Notes: a model not told the origin generated them from the letters alone. Shown: positions 45,801 through 58,540, numbered from the stretch's first letter. The stretch is 64,000 bases of DNA from Larix kaempferi (GCA_027924585.1 BSBM01000646.1:1113501-1177500); one strand, 5' to 3'. A program made the numbers and translations.

Positions 45801-46754
45801 ATGACATGCTTGTTGCAGGGTCTAACATGCAAGATATAAATGTACTCAAAAGAAAGCTAGCTAATTCATTTGCGATGAAGGATTTGGGTGTTGCAAAGCA
45901 AATCCTTGGTATGAGAATAACGAGAGATAGGAAAAATCGCAAATTGACATTGTCTCAGAGTGAGTACATACAAAAGGTGTTGGAGAGGTTCAGAATGCAG
46001 AATGCAAAACCAATTAGTACACCTTTGGCCAGCCATTTCAGTCTAAGTAAGGAAATGTGTCCCAAGACACAGGAAGAGACAGATTACATGTCCAAATTCC
46101 CTATCAATCAACATTTGGCAGCTTGATGTATGTCATGGTGTGCACAAGACTAGATATTGCACATGCAGTGGGAGTTGTGATCAGATATATGAACAATTCA
46201 GGTAAATAACATTGGAGGGCAGTACAGTGGATTCTCAGGTATTTGAGAGGTACCACCACTCATGCATTATGTTTTGGAGGTTCAGACACTGTTCTACAGG
46301 GATATGTTGATGCAGATATGGCAGTGATAAGGATAGCAGGAGGAGCACCATAGGGTATGTGTTTATTGTAGGTGGAACAATAGTAAGCTGGATTTTGAGA
46401 CTGCAGAAGGTTGTTGCACTTTCAACAACGGAAGCAGAGTATGTTGCTATTACAGAGGCTAGTAAAGAGATGATTTGTTTGCAGAGGTTTATGGAGGAAG
46501 TGGGTAAGAAGAAAAATGATAACAGGTTGTATAGTGACAACCAGAGTGCCATTTATCTTGCAAAGAACTCAGCATTCCATTCCAGGACTAAACATATACA
46601 GCTCAAGTACCATTTCATACGCTTTGTTCTGGAAGATGAACTGTTGAAGCTGGAAAAGATACATACTAGCTAGAATCCTGTAGACATGTTCACAAAGGTA
46701 GTGACCAGAGAGAAACTGAGTTCTTGCTCGGTTTCAGTTGGTCTTCTAGCATGA
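42851..46754 (+). pseudogene. Copia gag-pol polyprotein, many premature stops
   Basis: From ATG 42851 one frame runs to about 46105 interrupted only by stops. Domains in order: gag (FNGQNFQLWKMQMEDYL; zinc knuckle CWNCGKKGH with its last Cys changed to Tyr at 43592), protease (VVDSGASCHAT near 43711), integrase (HRLGHMSEKG, HIDVWG, RSDNGGEY, then PQENGVSKRMNR), reverse transcriptase (KTAFLHGDLEEKIYM, YVDD at 45794) and RNase H (STTEAEYVAITEA, HSRTKHIQLKYHFIR). The integrase catalytic Glu is Lys here (44612-44614). In-frame stops: TGA 43004 and 44012; TAG 43241, 44177, 44993, 45314, 45341, 45530 and 45590; TAA 45056, 45665 and 45710; further stops follow. Single-base deletions near 46100 and 46322 shift the frame. 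A 27-bp tandem duplication lies at 44375-44428. Confidence 0.95.
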
Positions 46755-46839
46755 AGGTGAAGAGGAGAAATTTGCCAAGTCCAAGTCCAACAAGTACAGC
46801 AGCGGTGGAGTTGTTGTGATCAGTCTCCAAGTGGGAGAT

Positions 46840-47349
46840 TGTTGGTTGTGGAGCCATATCTTCCAGTATCATAGATGATATTGTCTTAGCCGTGCACCCC
46901 GGAGGACTGTACACCCATTCTGCATTTTTAGGGGTTCGGGGGTTTGGGGGCAACGCCCTCGAGAAAAATTTTTGGGGCTGTTTTCGCCAGCTGTTTTGCG
47001 GGCCCATGGTTTTGGGTATCCCTTCGTATTTTTCCCATTGTATTTTCCCTATAAAAGAAAGACATTGTAATACGGCTAGGGTTTATGTATTAGGTTTTAT
47101 GCATTGTAAAGATCTCTAAGATCAGGAGAGAGACTGTGAGACAGTGAAGAAGAAGTGCAGCGGCTGTGCTGCAGGTTGTATTCCTTCACCTTCCTGGACG
47201 GTAATAATAATAAGGACTGACAAATTCAGTGTGGACGTAGCCCAAGTTAGGGTGAACCACGATATATCTGTGTCTCTCTTGTAATATGTGTGTGATTATA
47301 TTTGCATTTCTGTTTATTGTTATTTCTCCGCGATCCTATTTTTCTAACA
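46840..47349 (+). mobile_element. 3' LTR of the Copia element
   Basis: 510 bp, same ends as the 5' LTR (TGTTGGTTGTGGAGCC...CTAACA), about 5% divergent from it, with a 7-base insertion in the GC-rich stretch. Confidence 0.95.
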
Positions 47350-47559
47350 CTACCGAGATCAAGGGAGTTGAATGCAACACATAGTGGATCTGCTCATCCA
47401 GCCCAACTAGGCGTTCATCCAACTAAGCTAGGTGTCCATTCTTCCCTGGAGGAAAGTCACAGTCCTCTTCATATAAAGGCGTGTGTCCAGAAAACGAGTG
47501 CAGGAGGAGTGTAGGTTTTGACAGGATTTAGGGATGCAGAATACAACGTGAGAATGTAG

Positions 47560-48135
47560 GTAAGGAATGCGTGAAGGTTGGGGAGCTAGGTGCAGCAGCC
47601 AACGAGAGAAATGGTGGCTAAGAGAATGCGTGAAGGTTGGGGAGCTGGGCGCAGCAGCTAGCGATGAGAATGGAGTCAAGGGAAGTCGTGAAGGTGGAGG
47701 CAGAGTGTGTGCAGAAGGGGGATGGAGCTACGTGGAGAGAGGGAAGATAGAGCTGCGTGGAGAGATGGGAGGTGGAGTTGTAGCGTGGAGAGATGGGAGG
47801 TCAAGTTGCAGTGTGGAGAGATGGGAGGTTTCAGGTGGGCGTAGAGAGTGTAGGGTTTGTAGGTAATGAGTGTGGCATCCACTATGTGCAGCTGCGTGGA
47901 GTGTAGGCTGCATGACAATGGATCCAAAAGGAGAAAACGTGGGTGGAGTGCAGGCTGCATGTAGCTTGGGCACAACTGAACGAGCATAAGGGAATGGATT
48001 ATTTCTTTCAGCGTGAAGGTTGAGGGAGTAAATAAAATTATGCAGGTGGAGCAGCGTGAAAGAAGGGAGTGAAGGTAGGCGTGAATGCTTCTTGGAGAGT
48101 GGGTGAAGGCTTCCTGGAGAGTGGGTGAAGGAAGC
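47560..48135 (+). repeat. G-rich minisatellite-like region
   Basis: Several short tandem groups lie close together: a unit of about 70 bp starting AATGCGTGAAGGTTGGGGAG occurs twice (47568 and 47627); GCGTGGAGAGATGGGAGGT occurs about three times (47752-47828); and TTGGAGAGTGGGTGAAGGCT occurs twice (48091-48130). The strand bias is strongly purine on plus. Long ORFs on either strand here are products of the repeats. Confidence 0.75.
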
Positions 48136-49155
48136 ATGAAGGATGGAGTGAATAGCTGCATGATGGTAGGTCATGGAGGCAACAATGATAGGGCTGAGCG
48201 TGAAGGTGGAACCAAGGGGTGGCCCATACCTTTGCCCTAGCATGAGCTCCATACCTCTATCCAACACCATAACTCTAGCATATACTAAAACATGAAAGAA
48301 GGTAGAAATATGAAATTGAAATAGACTCGAGACTTGACCGTGATAGTGGAAATAAGAGTATCCTGAGCAGGGCTGGTGAGTTTGGAAATTGGAATAATGA
48401 TAAACACAAGTTTAAAGTTTAAAACCGCTTCAGTTTCAAACTTTCAACTTTCATAATCACATTTAAAAAATCCAATAACCGTTTGTTTAACCACAGTTCC
48501 AAATTCACTTTCATAATCACATTTTCAAATTCCAATAACCATTTGATAACTATAGTTTCGAATCCAGATTCCCTAATTCCAATCACTCATTTGCATTAAT
48601 TATAAACCAGTGTAAAATATGATGAATCGCTTCTAATTCTAATTTTTGATCATCGGTTGCACAATTTAATTTCGGATTATGTGATTACATTCATTATTAA
48701 TACATTTATTATTCACGTTACACAGTCTCATTCAATTATGATCCAAGCCTCCAAACACTGGGGATAGCCATAGTTGATGAAATCATTAACCCCAGGGTAG
48801 TAGCACAACCACCTTACATTATAGCACACATCCCATCCAACAAGCGATAATTGTTCAATACAATAAACCAGACATGACTTTGCAAAACATGGTTTTGGAA
48901 TATTTGAACCCTCAACGAAGATAAGGTTGTGGATCAAAATTTTGAAGGCTTACACAATATCCCAATGATGAAGAAAATTCCCATATGCAAATCCATGAAA
49001 GGGGATGCTATTATTAAAGGAACAATAGTAATAAAAATGGAACCATCCTATGATCCTAGGAAATGAGAATTTGAGTCTTCTTCCAAAATGCGGCCATGCT
49101 AGAAAATAAGAATTTAAGTATTAGTTCAGATCAATGAAGCATCACTTGCCCAAGA
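48136..49155. other. Intergenic stretch, no gene recognised
   Basis: Contains two related segments (CACATTTAAAAAATCCAATAACC and CACATTTTCAAATTCCAATAACC around 48460 and 48518), a local duplication. No coding signal. Confidence 0.5.
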
Positions 49156-49756
49156 TGTTGGTTGTAGAGCCTAATATTCCTGATCCAGAGGTCATGTTTC
49201 AACCGTGTCTGGATCCCATCCCATGACGGGGGGATTTGGGGGGACTTCCCCCCCAATATAGTCACCACGGGGGGTACAGGCGGGGCAACGACTATATTTT
49301 AGGATCCCCCCCTTGGTGGGGGTTCGGGGGTAGCGCCCCTGTAGCGAAAATTTCGAAAAAATGCCTTGTAAAATGTTGTAATTTCATAGTCATGACTTGG
49401 TCAATAATGGGTGATTTACGGGCCCATGGTATTGGGAGTTCCATAGTATTTTCCCATGGTAATCCCTCTTTAAAAGGAAGGCATTGTAATATGACTATGT
49501 ATTGTAGCATTGTAAAGATCTCTATGATTGTGTAAGAGATACTGTGAGAGAGTGAAGAGGAAATTGCAGCGGATGTGCTGCAGGTTGTATCTCTTTATTT
49601 TACTGGATGGTATTATAATAAGGACTGATAATTTCTGTGTGGATGTATCCCATCTTGGGTGAACCACATTATATTGGTGTCTCTCTTGCATTGTGTTTAT
49701 GCAATTTATATTTGCATCTTGTTTATTGTTATTTTTGCGATCCTCTTTTTCTAACA
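49156..49756 (+). mobile_element. Solo LTR of a Copia family related to 42273-47349
   Basis: 601 bp from TGTTGGTTGTAGAGCC to TTTTTCTAACA. It shares with the Copia LTR above the start, the GGGTTCGGGGGTAGCGCCCC block, GCATTGTAAAGATCTCTA, CTGCAGGTTGTAT and the final 40 bases, but the middle differs and has an extra G/C-tract region (49226-49325). Flanks are CAAGA (49151-49155) and TAAGA (49757-49761), a target-site duplication with one mismatch. No internal region remains. Confidence 0.9.
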
Positions 49757-50690
49757 TAAGACTCGCGAGTTTGGGCGAGTCAACTTCCAAACCGAGTAAT
49801 CGTTGAAGACTCATCCCACACTCGGAATACTCGAAGGCACTTGACATACTTGCATGGACTTGACGTGAACTCGACACGGACTCGAAAAGCACGAAAAATA
49901 TCCCCCGCAGACGTCAACTGTTCTGCTTGGTTTGTATGCTTTGTGCCTACATAATCTTGTTGCGCAGAGGATTTACTTTCTTTTGTGCATGCCTTTTATT
50001 CCTCTCAATGTTTGTCTTTGTCCCTTGGCCAACCGTTCAGTGGGTGCATTGTCTATTAACGTCTGGTTGCTTTCTACTCTTTGTCGCTCACCCTCTCCCC
50101 TACATTGTATCCTCCTCTGCCCTCACACCACCTGTGTTGATGGTTCCTCATGTGTGTTGACGTTTTTACATTATATTTTTTTATTATGGAGGGACCTTCA
50201 AGCATGCACGCTAGGGTTCCTTAAAGGGATATTTATAATTTTAAATGCATGGGATGCTTTCGAAGCATTGGGCATGGTAGCTTAGTAATGACAGGCCCCA
50301 TATATATTTTATATTTTCGCAAGGGAAGAGATTTACCCTTTTTTTATTTGGGGAAAAAATTGCAAAAGAAACTTTAGGGTAGAAGGGGATTTGCTCTCCT
50401 TTTCAAATTATTAATGGGACACTATTTAAACTTTTGCATACAAAAATTGATTGTGTTATGTTGTATTATCATAGTTTATGAGATAATGTTATGAATTATT
50501 GCATAGGTTGTAGTTTTATAAGTTATATGGATTGGAAATTCCATTAACCTCTTTTTTGTGCCCAAAGTTACCATATTTTAACTTTTTTTCCTATTTGCTG
50601 AGTCTTGTTGAGTTTGTCCAGGGTCTTTTCTGAGTCTTTTCTAAGTCGACGAGTCATATGCCAGCCGAGCCTTTGTCGAGTCCGAGTAAT
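49757..50690. other. CGAGT-rich block, possible DNA-transposon remnant
   Basis: The left edge has ACTCGCGAGTTTGGGCGAGT and the right edge has CTAAGTCGACGAGTCATATG and CGAGTCCGAGTAATG. These CGAGT-rich edges could be decayed terminal repeats of one element, interrupted at its left edge by the solo LTR. The 117-codon ORF inside has no recognised motif. Confidence 0.25.
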
Positions 50691-51459
50691 GCAACATTGG
50701 TTCATATCATTCATGTTATAAATAATAGCCTACACATGCATAATTAATACTAGTTTCATGGTAGAGGTACTAGGAGATCCAAACCATAGAATTACAGTTT
50801 TAATAAACTTTATTAAATCAATACATCCCATTGCAAAGTCACATCGTAACAAAAAAAATCAATACAGCTTATTGCAATTGCTAAATTCCCATTATGGCAG
50901 GGACATTTGTAGTATTGAATAAAAAATGATATTTGATTAAAAAAATGACAAAGACATCCATCCATATCTTTCTGTACAGTCTCATTCAGTTAATAATTGA
51001 ATGCGATTTCACAATTGATTTTATTAGAGGCTTCATTTTGTTGCGCAATTTGATCCGCTTATGAATTTAGATCTGAGTTAATCGTATTTGGGTTCATAAA
51101 TTATGTGTGTTGTGGATGTGTTTGCAATTAATTTTCAATGGCTTTTCCATAATTAATGTGGGACTGAGCAATGAGCAACCAGATGGAAGAAGTTATGGTG
51201 TAACGTGGCACTAACATTTAAACTTAATTTTAAATGTTTTAAAGTGTCATAGTGATTTAAATTCTAATAAATAATGTTGATGGAATGTGTGGAAAACTCG
51301 ATCGTGCTTCTGCCTTTGTTGATGCCTAGTCGCCAATTCTCAACAATCTAAAAATTTGAAGGGTGAAAATTGGAGCAGCCCTTCAATTGCAAAGTTACAA
51401 AATAATGGTCAATTTCATTATTGAAGCGCCTGATGCAAAATTAATTTTTTTTTGCATGG
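50691..51459. other. Intergenic stretch, nothing recognised
   Basis: AT-rich, no element ends, no coding signal. Confidence 0.5.
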
Positions 51460-52115
51460 AAAAAATTGTTGTGCCCTTCTATGAAGGGTAAAATAGGTCC
51501 TGAAGGGCATTGAAGGCTTCAAATTTGAAGCCTGACACCGATCATGGGCTTAAAAATAATATTGAATGGACACCACCGACAGACCAGATGCTGAACCAAC
51601 TGTACTAAAAAAATGAATTGACTGGATACTGATCACGGGCTAAAAAGTATAGTTGAAGGGACACCACTAACGGACGAAAAAATGAATTGAATATACACCA
51701 CTAAATTTAATGGACAGCACTACTCTTGGGAGTAGCTCGCACAAAGATGCTCAAACAGCTGTACCCGAAAATGTTGAAAGCATTAGGCCGTTGCGGTGCA
51801 GTTGATTGTCTATTCGTCAGTCACTACGCCTTTCATACATAATACATACTTTCAACATAATATTTAATCATAGATTAATAAAAGAAAACCAAATTATTTC
51901 ATTATTTTTCTCATACTATTAGCTTTGGCCTTCATCAGGTATGTGAGTTTAATTAAAATAGCATACCTCCAAAGTGGGGGAAATGAAACGCCTAGAAGAA
52001 CATCAATATGTTGTAAAATGAGAAAAATTTGTGTGTACGTAGACAATATAATTTTATGTGTTTGAAAGAAAGTCTAGCTAATTTATGGTAGGGATAGTAG
52101 TCGATGATAGTCAGT
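51460..52115 (+). repeat. Foldback-family repeat, copy 4 (most complete)
   Basis: It joins both segment types seen elsewhere: 51530-51720 holds the tandem units (matching 37610-37976 inverted and 40060 direct), and 51720-52115 matches 34960-35345 inverted. The junction carries GGGAGTAGCTCGCAC and CAAACAGCTGTACCCGAAAA. It therefore shows that copies 1, 2 and 3 belong to one family. Confidence 0.8.
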
Positions 52116-53929
52116 GACAACTCAACGCCTACACCCAATATTATATTGTAACTATAAAATAAAATAAATGTTCCTGACAGTTGTAATATTTAATTTCTCT
52201 ATCACAACTTCATTATATTATCAACTAATTCAAACATATCATCTTTCTTAGATTTTTTTATTATTAACTTTACTTACATCTTGATGGTCATCATCTTGTC
52301 GTGCATCTGAACCATTGGTGAAGTCTGGAATAGATTGTGCAATAGTCATAGCCAATTCTTGGGTGATATGTATTTGTTAATGTTGGAAATGTTCTCATTT
52401 ACATTATTACAAAGTTCCCCTTTCACATGTGTCTTGGAATTGTTTTTATGACATAAAATAGCTCTCTATACAAAATTAATATCTTATATTGGTTGATATA
52501 AGTATTCCACAAAAACATATAAGGCCCAATTTACCATGATCCTTATGCAAATGAGGGCAATAGCGAGAGACTGGTGCTCCCTACTAACATCATGGTGTAT
52601 TGGTTGCAATGTGAGTATGTTTGTTTTAAAAAAAATGCACATTATTAACTTTCCACTTATTTTCCTACAAAATGCTCATGACATACATAGAATTGAAGAA
52701 TGTAAACCATTCACAACTCCTTGTGGGTTCTATTAATATACCATATTAATAGAGTGATGTGGAAGCGAGCTTACACAGTAAAATGTTTGTCGATTCGAAG
52801 GTGAAGAGTGTACATCATTTACAACTCTAGAGTTTATAGTGAAGTCTTTGGACTTATTCTCGATTGTTAACTTAAAGTTACACTCATTGCTCTAAATGCA
52901 ATTAGAAGGGTTGAGATGTAATATATACCTACTTTCATAGCTTTGAAAGTGAAGGTAACCATGAGCACTCGCTTCCTCATAAATAGTATAATGATCACAA
53001 GCTTGAGAGTGAGGGCACTTGTTGTGGCCAAGTTTTGTAGAAGTACTTGCATAGAGTTGAGGTCAACATAAGACAAATCTGTAGAAGACATAAAGCCGTG
53101 GAAGCCTGAGTATGCAGAGTCCAAGGAGGCGTCTCATAACCCCTATGCGGCTCACATTTTTGAACCTCTACATATTTTATATAATGAAGAGCCAACTACC
53201 TGACTTGAAGGGCTATTTTATGTTCTTGAGCTTTATTAGGCTACAAATAGTTCTCTTGACTTAGTATTGTTTTCCTATTGCCAGAGATCTGCACAATGGA
53301 ATTATCTTTCATTTATTTAAAACACTAACCTAAATAATTAAATTTATTTAAAATATATCTAATTTTATTTTACTTTAATAACATGATCTAAAAATAATAG
53401 AAAATGATAAGTTAAAAAAAGTAGCACAATATTATTTTTTAAACAAAATAACATTATCATAATTAAATATATCACTCATTCAAACATAGTTAATGCTTCA
53501 TATCTATACCTAAATTTGAAAACAAACAAATTTTGTAAAGGAAAATAAACCATATGATCATAATACATAATATAGAATTCCCATAGCTTATTTTCTCATA
53601 GCATTAAAACTCCACAGTAGGCAACTAAGTACGAGCATGTAATACGATATTGCTAATAATTTATTATATAAAAAAGGATTCCACCAATTTATTACATAAA
53701 AAAGGATTCCGCCATATATCAAGTTATGGCATTCAGCCAAAGAACCTTCCACTTGCTTCCCATCAATCACAACACAGGATATATACATCGAATAAGTACC
53801 CAATCGATCGCTTAAAAAATTTACCTTTTCAAGGCTGGGATTTTTCTAGATTACTTGATTGATACAGAAAACTGAAAATATGCAGCGCTACATTGCTTCC
53901 CATTGGAATGGCATTTCACAAGTTCGATT
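52116..53929. other. AT-rich intergenic stretch, nothing recognised
   Basis: A short local duplication (ATTTATTA.ATAAAAAAGGATTCC, twice, 53658-53713) is the only structure seen. Confidence 0.5.
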
Positions 53930-54060
53930 AAATGAAACACTGAGAAGAACTTCAATATGTTGTAAAATGAGAGAAAATTGTGTGTACGTAGACATTATAA
54001 TTTTATGTGTTTGAAAGAAAGCCTAGTTAATTTATAATAGGGATAGTAGTTGATGAAATT
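53930..54060 (+). repeat. Foldback-family repeat, copy 5 (fragment)
   Basis: About 130 bp matching 51985-52110 in direct orientation (ACTTCAATATGTTGTAAAAT, GTGTGTACGTAGACA, ATTTTATGTGTTTGAAAGAA), with a sharp end just before unrelated sequence. Confidence 0.8.
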
Positions 54061-54271
54061 GAAAGGAAAACTCTATTGCAAGTACTAATAAGCAATAAAT
54101 AGAAACCCATGTAATCGATAGTAAGTAAAATGAAATGTACATTCATTTGTCATACGAGACAGTATACATATGTTAGTAAAACTATGATTATCAGGGTTAG
54201 GTAGTTATCAGGTTTGAATATGATTATATTGGCAATCAACATTGGTATTTTCATTTGGTAGGGGGAGTGCA

Positions 54272-57200
54272 TGTCACATACCCCAATTTTATTAAAATAA
54301 TGTAATTATTTTTAATATTCCTGAGAACATTATGTTAAATTTAATGCTAAGTAGGAAGGGATGACTCAGCAGAGTCTCCAGAAATGGAATGTAAAATCTG
54401 AATAATTATTATTAATAAATAAATTATGGAGACAACAGCATGGGAGAGCTGTTAAAAGAGGTTACTGGTCTAACTGGTGGATGGAATTAGGTGGAAGGAC
54501 AAAAGACAAGTGGCAGCATCCTCAAACACTTCCTGAGTTGCAGGTGGCAACTTCCCTATATTTTGGGGTCATGATTCCCCAAGAAAGTGGAATCTGAGCA
54601 GGTGGCTCATTAATGACAGTTAGCCCAACTAAGACCTAGGCAATCTTTTAAATACTACTCAATGAACTGAGCTGGGGGTTCAGCAATTGTTCTAGAGGGA
54701 GAATACATTCAGATGAATGCTATTCAGGAGTCCCATTGAGGAAGTGGGAAACAGTAAGGAAGTGTTTTGAGCAGGAAGTTGCAGTAACTTGGTTCCAGTA
54801 TAGCTGTTTTGGCTGAGGGAATTATTGGCCGTACTTGGATTCCAGCCGGTTAGACCAGAGCAAGCTCGGGGGTCCTGAGAAGTGCTGTCTGGGCACTCTC
54901 CAGGAATTGGTAGGGAGGAACAGCCTCCCATTGCTGTTATTGTCTACCATCTACAGGTTCTGTCACTCTCCCTGTTGATTGGTTTAAATTATTTTTCTAT
55001 GAGATAAACTAGTACAACTATGTATTGATTTGGTTCAACTTCAGGAAATCATTATCTGTACTTTCCTTTGGTATAAATTTCAGAATGCAGATGTTTTAGA
55101 AGTTTTCCTGTTTTATTTAAATAGAGTATATTATTTTATACAGAACCTAGTTTTCACTGTTACAGTTAATAAACACTGTGTTTATGCATATGCTAAAATT
55201 CCTGTTATTAGTTTAATAATAGACAGAAATATTGATAATAGATAATCCAGATTTATAACTATTAAACAATCATAAGAACAAATCTAGACAAATCTTAGTG
55301 TTTATTTTGAGATAATTCCTATCAGAATAACCTATCTGTATATATATATGTATTGTATATTTTAGTAAACTTTAAGTTACAAGTCTTTCCTATATCAAGT
55401 TAATAGATAAACAAAACTCATTTAATATATTATTTATACTCAGAACATGTCTGACAGTTATCGATTAATAAAAAGGTGACTGTAACAATATTTCATTGTT
55501 ACAAGTTTTCACAAAATCTTAAACATTTACACAGTAGTCAAACACAGACACTAGTAACTGTAGATTTTTATTTGCTTGCTATCTAGTTTTAGAACACAGT
55601 AGCCATGTCAATATAATAGAAATAACAGAGTGGTTTTTAAACAATACAAACATATTAATACAACAGAAAGACTGTCGACTAACACAGTCATCATTGGCTG
55701 ATTACAAACCATCTTAAATTATACACAGTATTAATATTATTCAGTACAAACATCTCCCTTGGAGTAGTTCCCAAACCCTACACGGCCGTAGCCATACAAT
55801 ATCTCTACAACAGACTGAAAAACAAATGAAAGAATGCCTTATATGGCAGACAGACTTACAGTATCTTATTACATAGTTCTATGTTTATATTATTTCATCC
55901 ACAGTGGCGTTTAATAACAATACAAGAATCAAAATAAACTTTGTTAGAATTCTTTTCCAGTCGCTATCAAGTTAACAAATTCCATATATATTTATGGAAC
56001 ACAAAATAGAACCTCAACTCGCATGATTAAACCCTATACTATTCAACTATTATAGACACAGTCGAGAAACATCCACTATCGTCATTTAATACTACAAATC
56101 GAAGAAAAACGCAGAGAGATAATTATAGGGTACATCATAACAGAGTTATCATCCATTGCAGGTATCGCAGAACCCAGTTATCTTTACATTCAAACACATT
56201 CTAAATATTTTAAACAAAACACGAAAATGAAACACGGCCGTATCAGGCCAGTAATATATTAAATATAAATCTTATACAGCGAGAATTGAACCCTATGCTT
56301 AGCCATTATCGGAACCATAACCAAAAACCCTGGCCTCATACAGTTGGCCGGGAATGGCTCTCCATAAATTTAACAGGGTTTTAAAACCCCATTTCATTTC
56401 AAACAAAACAATTTCATACATATGACTGCACCTACGAACATCAGGTCGATAATGACCTCAACACACAGGAGTTTCCCTCCAAGACTCAACCCTAACCACA
56501 AAACCAGCAAAGGAAGAGACAGCCGTGGATAACCAGGCTTACCGGAGAAGCCTGCGCGGGTGACAAAGCCCTGTACACCTTCAAGAGCCGCGTGACCTGC
56601 ATTTAACGAATGCCGAGAGATATTAATACCCTGTCTATGCCGAGAGTTTGATTAAATATAAAAACAACACTTGCTTAAAACAGAAATTGCTTACCTGAGT
56701 ATTGTAACTGTGGAAAATCTGAAAGCCACCGGTGGAAGCAGGCACTGAAACCCCAACCCTCGTCGGGTGAAGGAGCAAAGCACACCCTCGTAACCTTTCA
56801 ATGACAGCCGTGACACAAAAATCCTTGCAGTCGAAACCCTTACACTGGATTTGAAACCGTCAATAAGCACACCCAAAACCCAATGCTTGAACCCTCTCAC
56901 AACATTAAGGACGATAGAGAAACTCTATCTCATATCCGCACCAGTACAGTAAAGTTTTGTAAACAGCAGAGACTTAAACAAAGAAGGAACAACAAGACCA
57001 CGATACAATGAAAACCATAGCAAACGCCATGACCAGAGCCGAAGACTCATCTTGCTAAAGAATGGAACCCCGAGGCCATAACCATCACACTCTGCATATT
57101 ATTACAGGGCTTCAATACGAAACTCATACAGGGAGGGTTTCATCCTTAGGACCCGAGCCCGAAGGCGACTACAATAATCTGTAGGGTTTACAAAATCCGC

Positions 57201-58524
57201 TTATATATCACAAATTGCATGGAGGAGAGTGAACCACGTAGCATCCAAATAAATCAACGTAGCATGGGTCGAGACCCTATAGTTCCATTGCCAACCAAAT
57301 CATTATACACCGATTTTCCCCAAATCATTACATATGTAAGTCAACATACAAGATGACAATGATATATATAATCATTTGGCACAAAGTGCATGCCTTGCAA
57401 ATGAATCATCGAGATTTCCAAGCATTTGGAATGCATAATCACTACAACGATATAAAAGAGATATAGTCAATTTAAACCATAAGTTTATGATCAATACAAT
57501 CTAAATACTATATAGAATACAAAGCTTGCCAACGTATGGAAATATCAAGATTTTTGCACAATCAATTTATGTTATATATATATTAAACCAAATCATAGAC
57601 TAATGCTATGAGCATGCTACATTCTCATGACCATTTAAGTAATAAGGTAGTTAACCTTAAATAAAATACCTTGATATTTAACCCTGGAAATGTTACCAAG
57701 TCTATCCGACATTTTACATAATCGCTATCATATACACTCGTCGGAATTGCTACCAATACTATTGTAACAGTAAACAATATTTGAATAATAAATCTCTATT
57801 AATAAGATGATTGAAATAGAGCTTCATCTACAGGTTCCCATCATGAAAGTAGTTAAAATCCATGCACAGTCATGTGACAGAAATAAACTTTAAAGTTGAC
57901 ATTTAACATTGCAGTATAGTCGAATATAATGGAATAATGCTAGAGGCGTCACTCTTGCACTTACGATTATTATTACAGGGACAAACAGTAAATCATAGGT
58001 ATTTAAACGACAATAAGTCACTTGGTGCTATGTCACCTTACGTAGATGATAATTTATGATACAAACAATTGTTCCATCGCTAGTTACAGCAGTAACATAA
58101 CATAATATTTATAAAAACAATAATTATAACTGAATAGTGTAATCTATCGCAGAACATGTGGATACTATCTGCATAAGAAATATCTTGACGATCTTTTAAG
58201 TTGTAAGTACAGGGAATATTGATGCTCACCAAGTTCAACCAACGGTGATCCTTACTTCGCTGGCACACCTGAGAAATAAAAGACGACATATGCATTAGCT
58301 CGTAAGCTAAGTAAGCCAGTCAACTACGACTAGCTCTTCCCTTGCGGTTCAAAACAAAACAGTCATTAATTACAATCACCAAAATCAAAGTTTTTAATAA
58401 GACAGAGTCTTCAACAGATTATTTTAGTTAGTTAATTTAAAAACAAATCAGAAATACTATCTAGTTAACATTTATTGTTGTAAATAAAATTTTTTAAATT
58501 TTTCGGAAATTTCGGGTTTTGACA
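54272..58524 (+). mobile_element. 5' LTR of the chromovirus, 4253 bp
   Basis: It starts TGTCACATACCCC and ends GGGTTTTGACA; TGTCA and TGACA form the inverted ends. The start is set by identity with the 3' LTR and the end by the primer-binding site two bases later. Composition is uneven: AT-rich at both sides and more GC in 56300-57250, where ACGGCCGTA motifs recur (55782, 56225). Short ORFs inside, such as a minus-strand 69-codon one at 56691-56900, have no recognised motif. I could not place a TATA box with confidence. Confidence 0.9.
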
Positions 58525-58526
58525 TG

Positions 58527-58540
58527 TGGTATCAGAGCCA
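58527..58540 (+). other. Chromovirus primer-binding site
   Basis: TGGTATCAGAGCCA, the initiator tRNA-Met type site, two bases after the LTR end. Confidence 0.95.

Larger units (their letters stand above)
42273..47349 (+). mobile_element. Full-length Ty1/Copia retrotransposon, inactive
   Basis: A 5077-bp element with two LTRs, a primer-binding site, a gag-pol frame and a purine tract before the 3' LTR (GTGGGAGAT). Flanks are CTACA (42268-42272) and CTACC (47350-47354), a target-site duplication with one mismatch. The two LTRs differ at about 27 positions by eye (about 5%), including a 7-base insertion in the 3' copy, so the insertion is not recent. Coding is dead through stops and two single-base deletions. 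Confidence 0.95.

Noticed and set aside
47567-48270. Overlapping ORFs of 99-180 codons on both strands
   Set aside because: They arise from the G-rich tandem repeats and are open in several frames at once; compositions are repetitive with no domain.
54255-54271. GGTAGGGGGAGTGCA before the 5' LTR as a polypurine tract of an upstream tandem copy
   Set aside because: Sequence further left has no integrase or chromodomain, so similarity to the real tract at 63411 is probably chance.
56691-56900. 69-codon minus ORF inside the chromovirus LTR
   Set aside because: It lies within non-coding LTR sequence, shows no motif, and has no partner exon.
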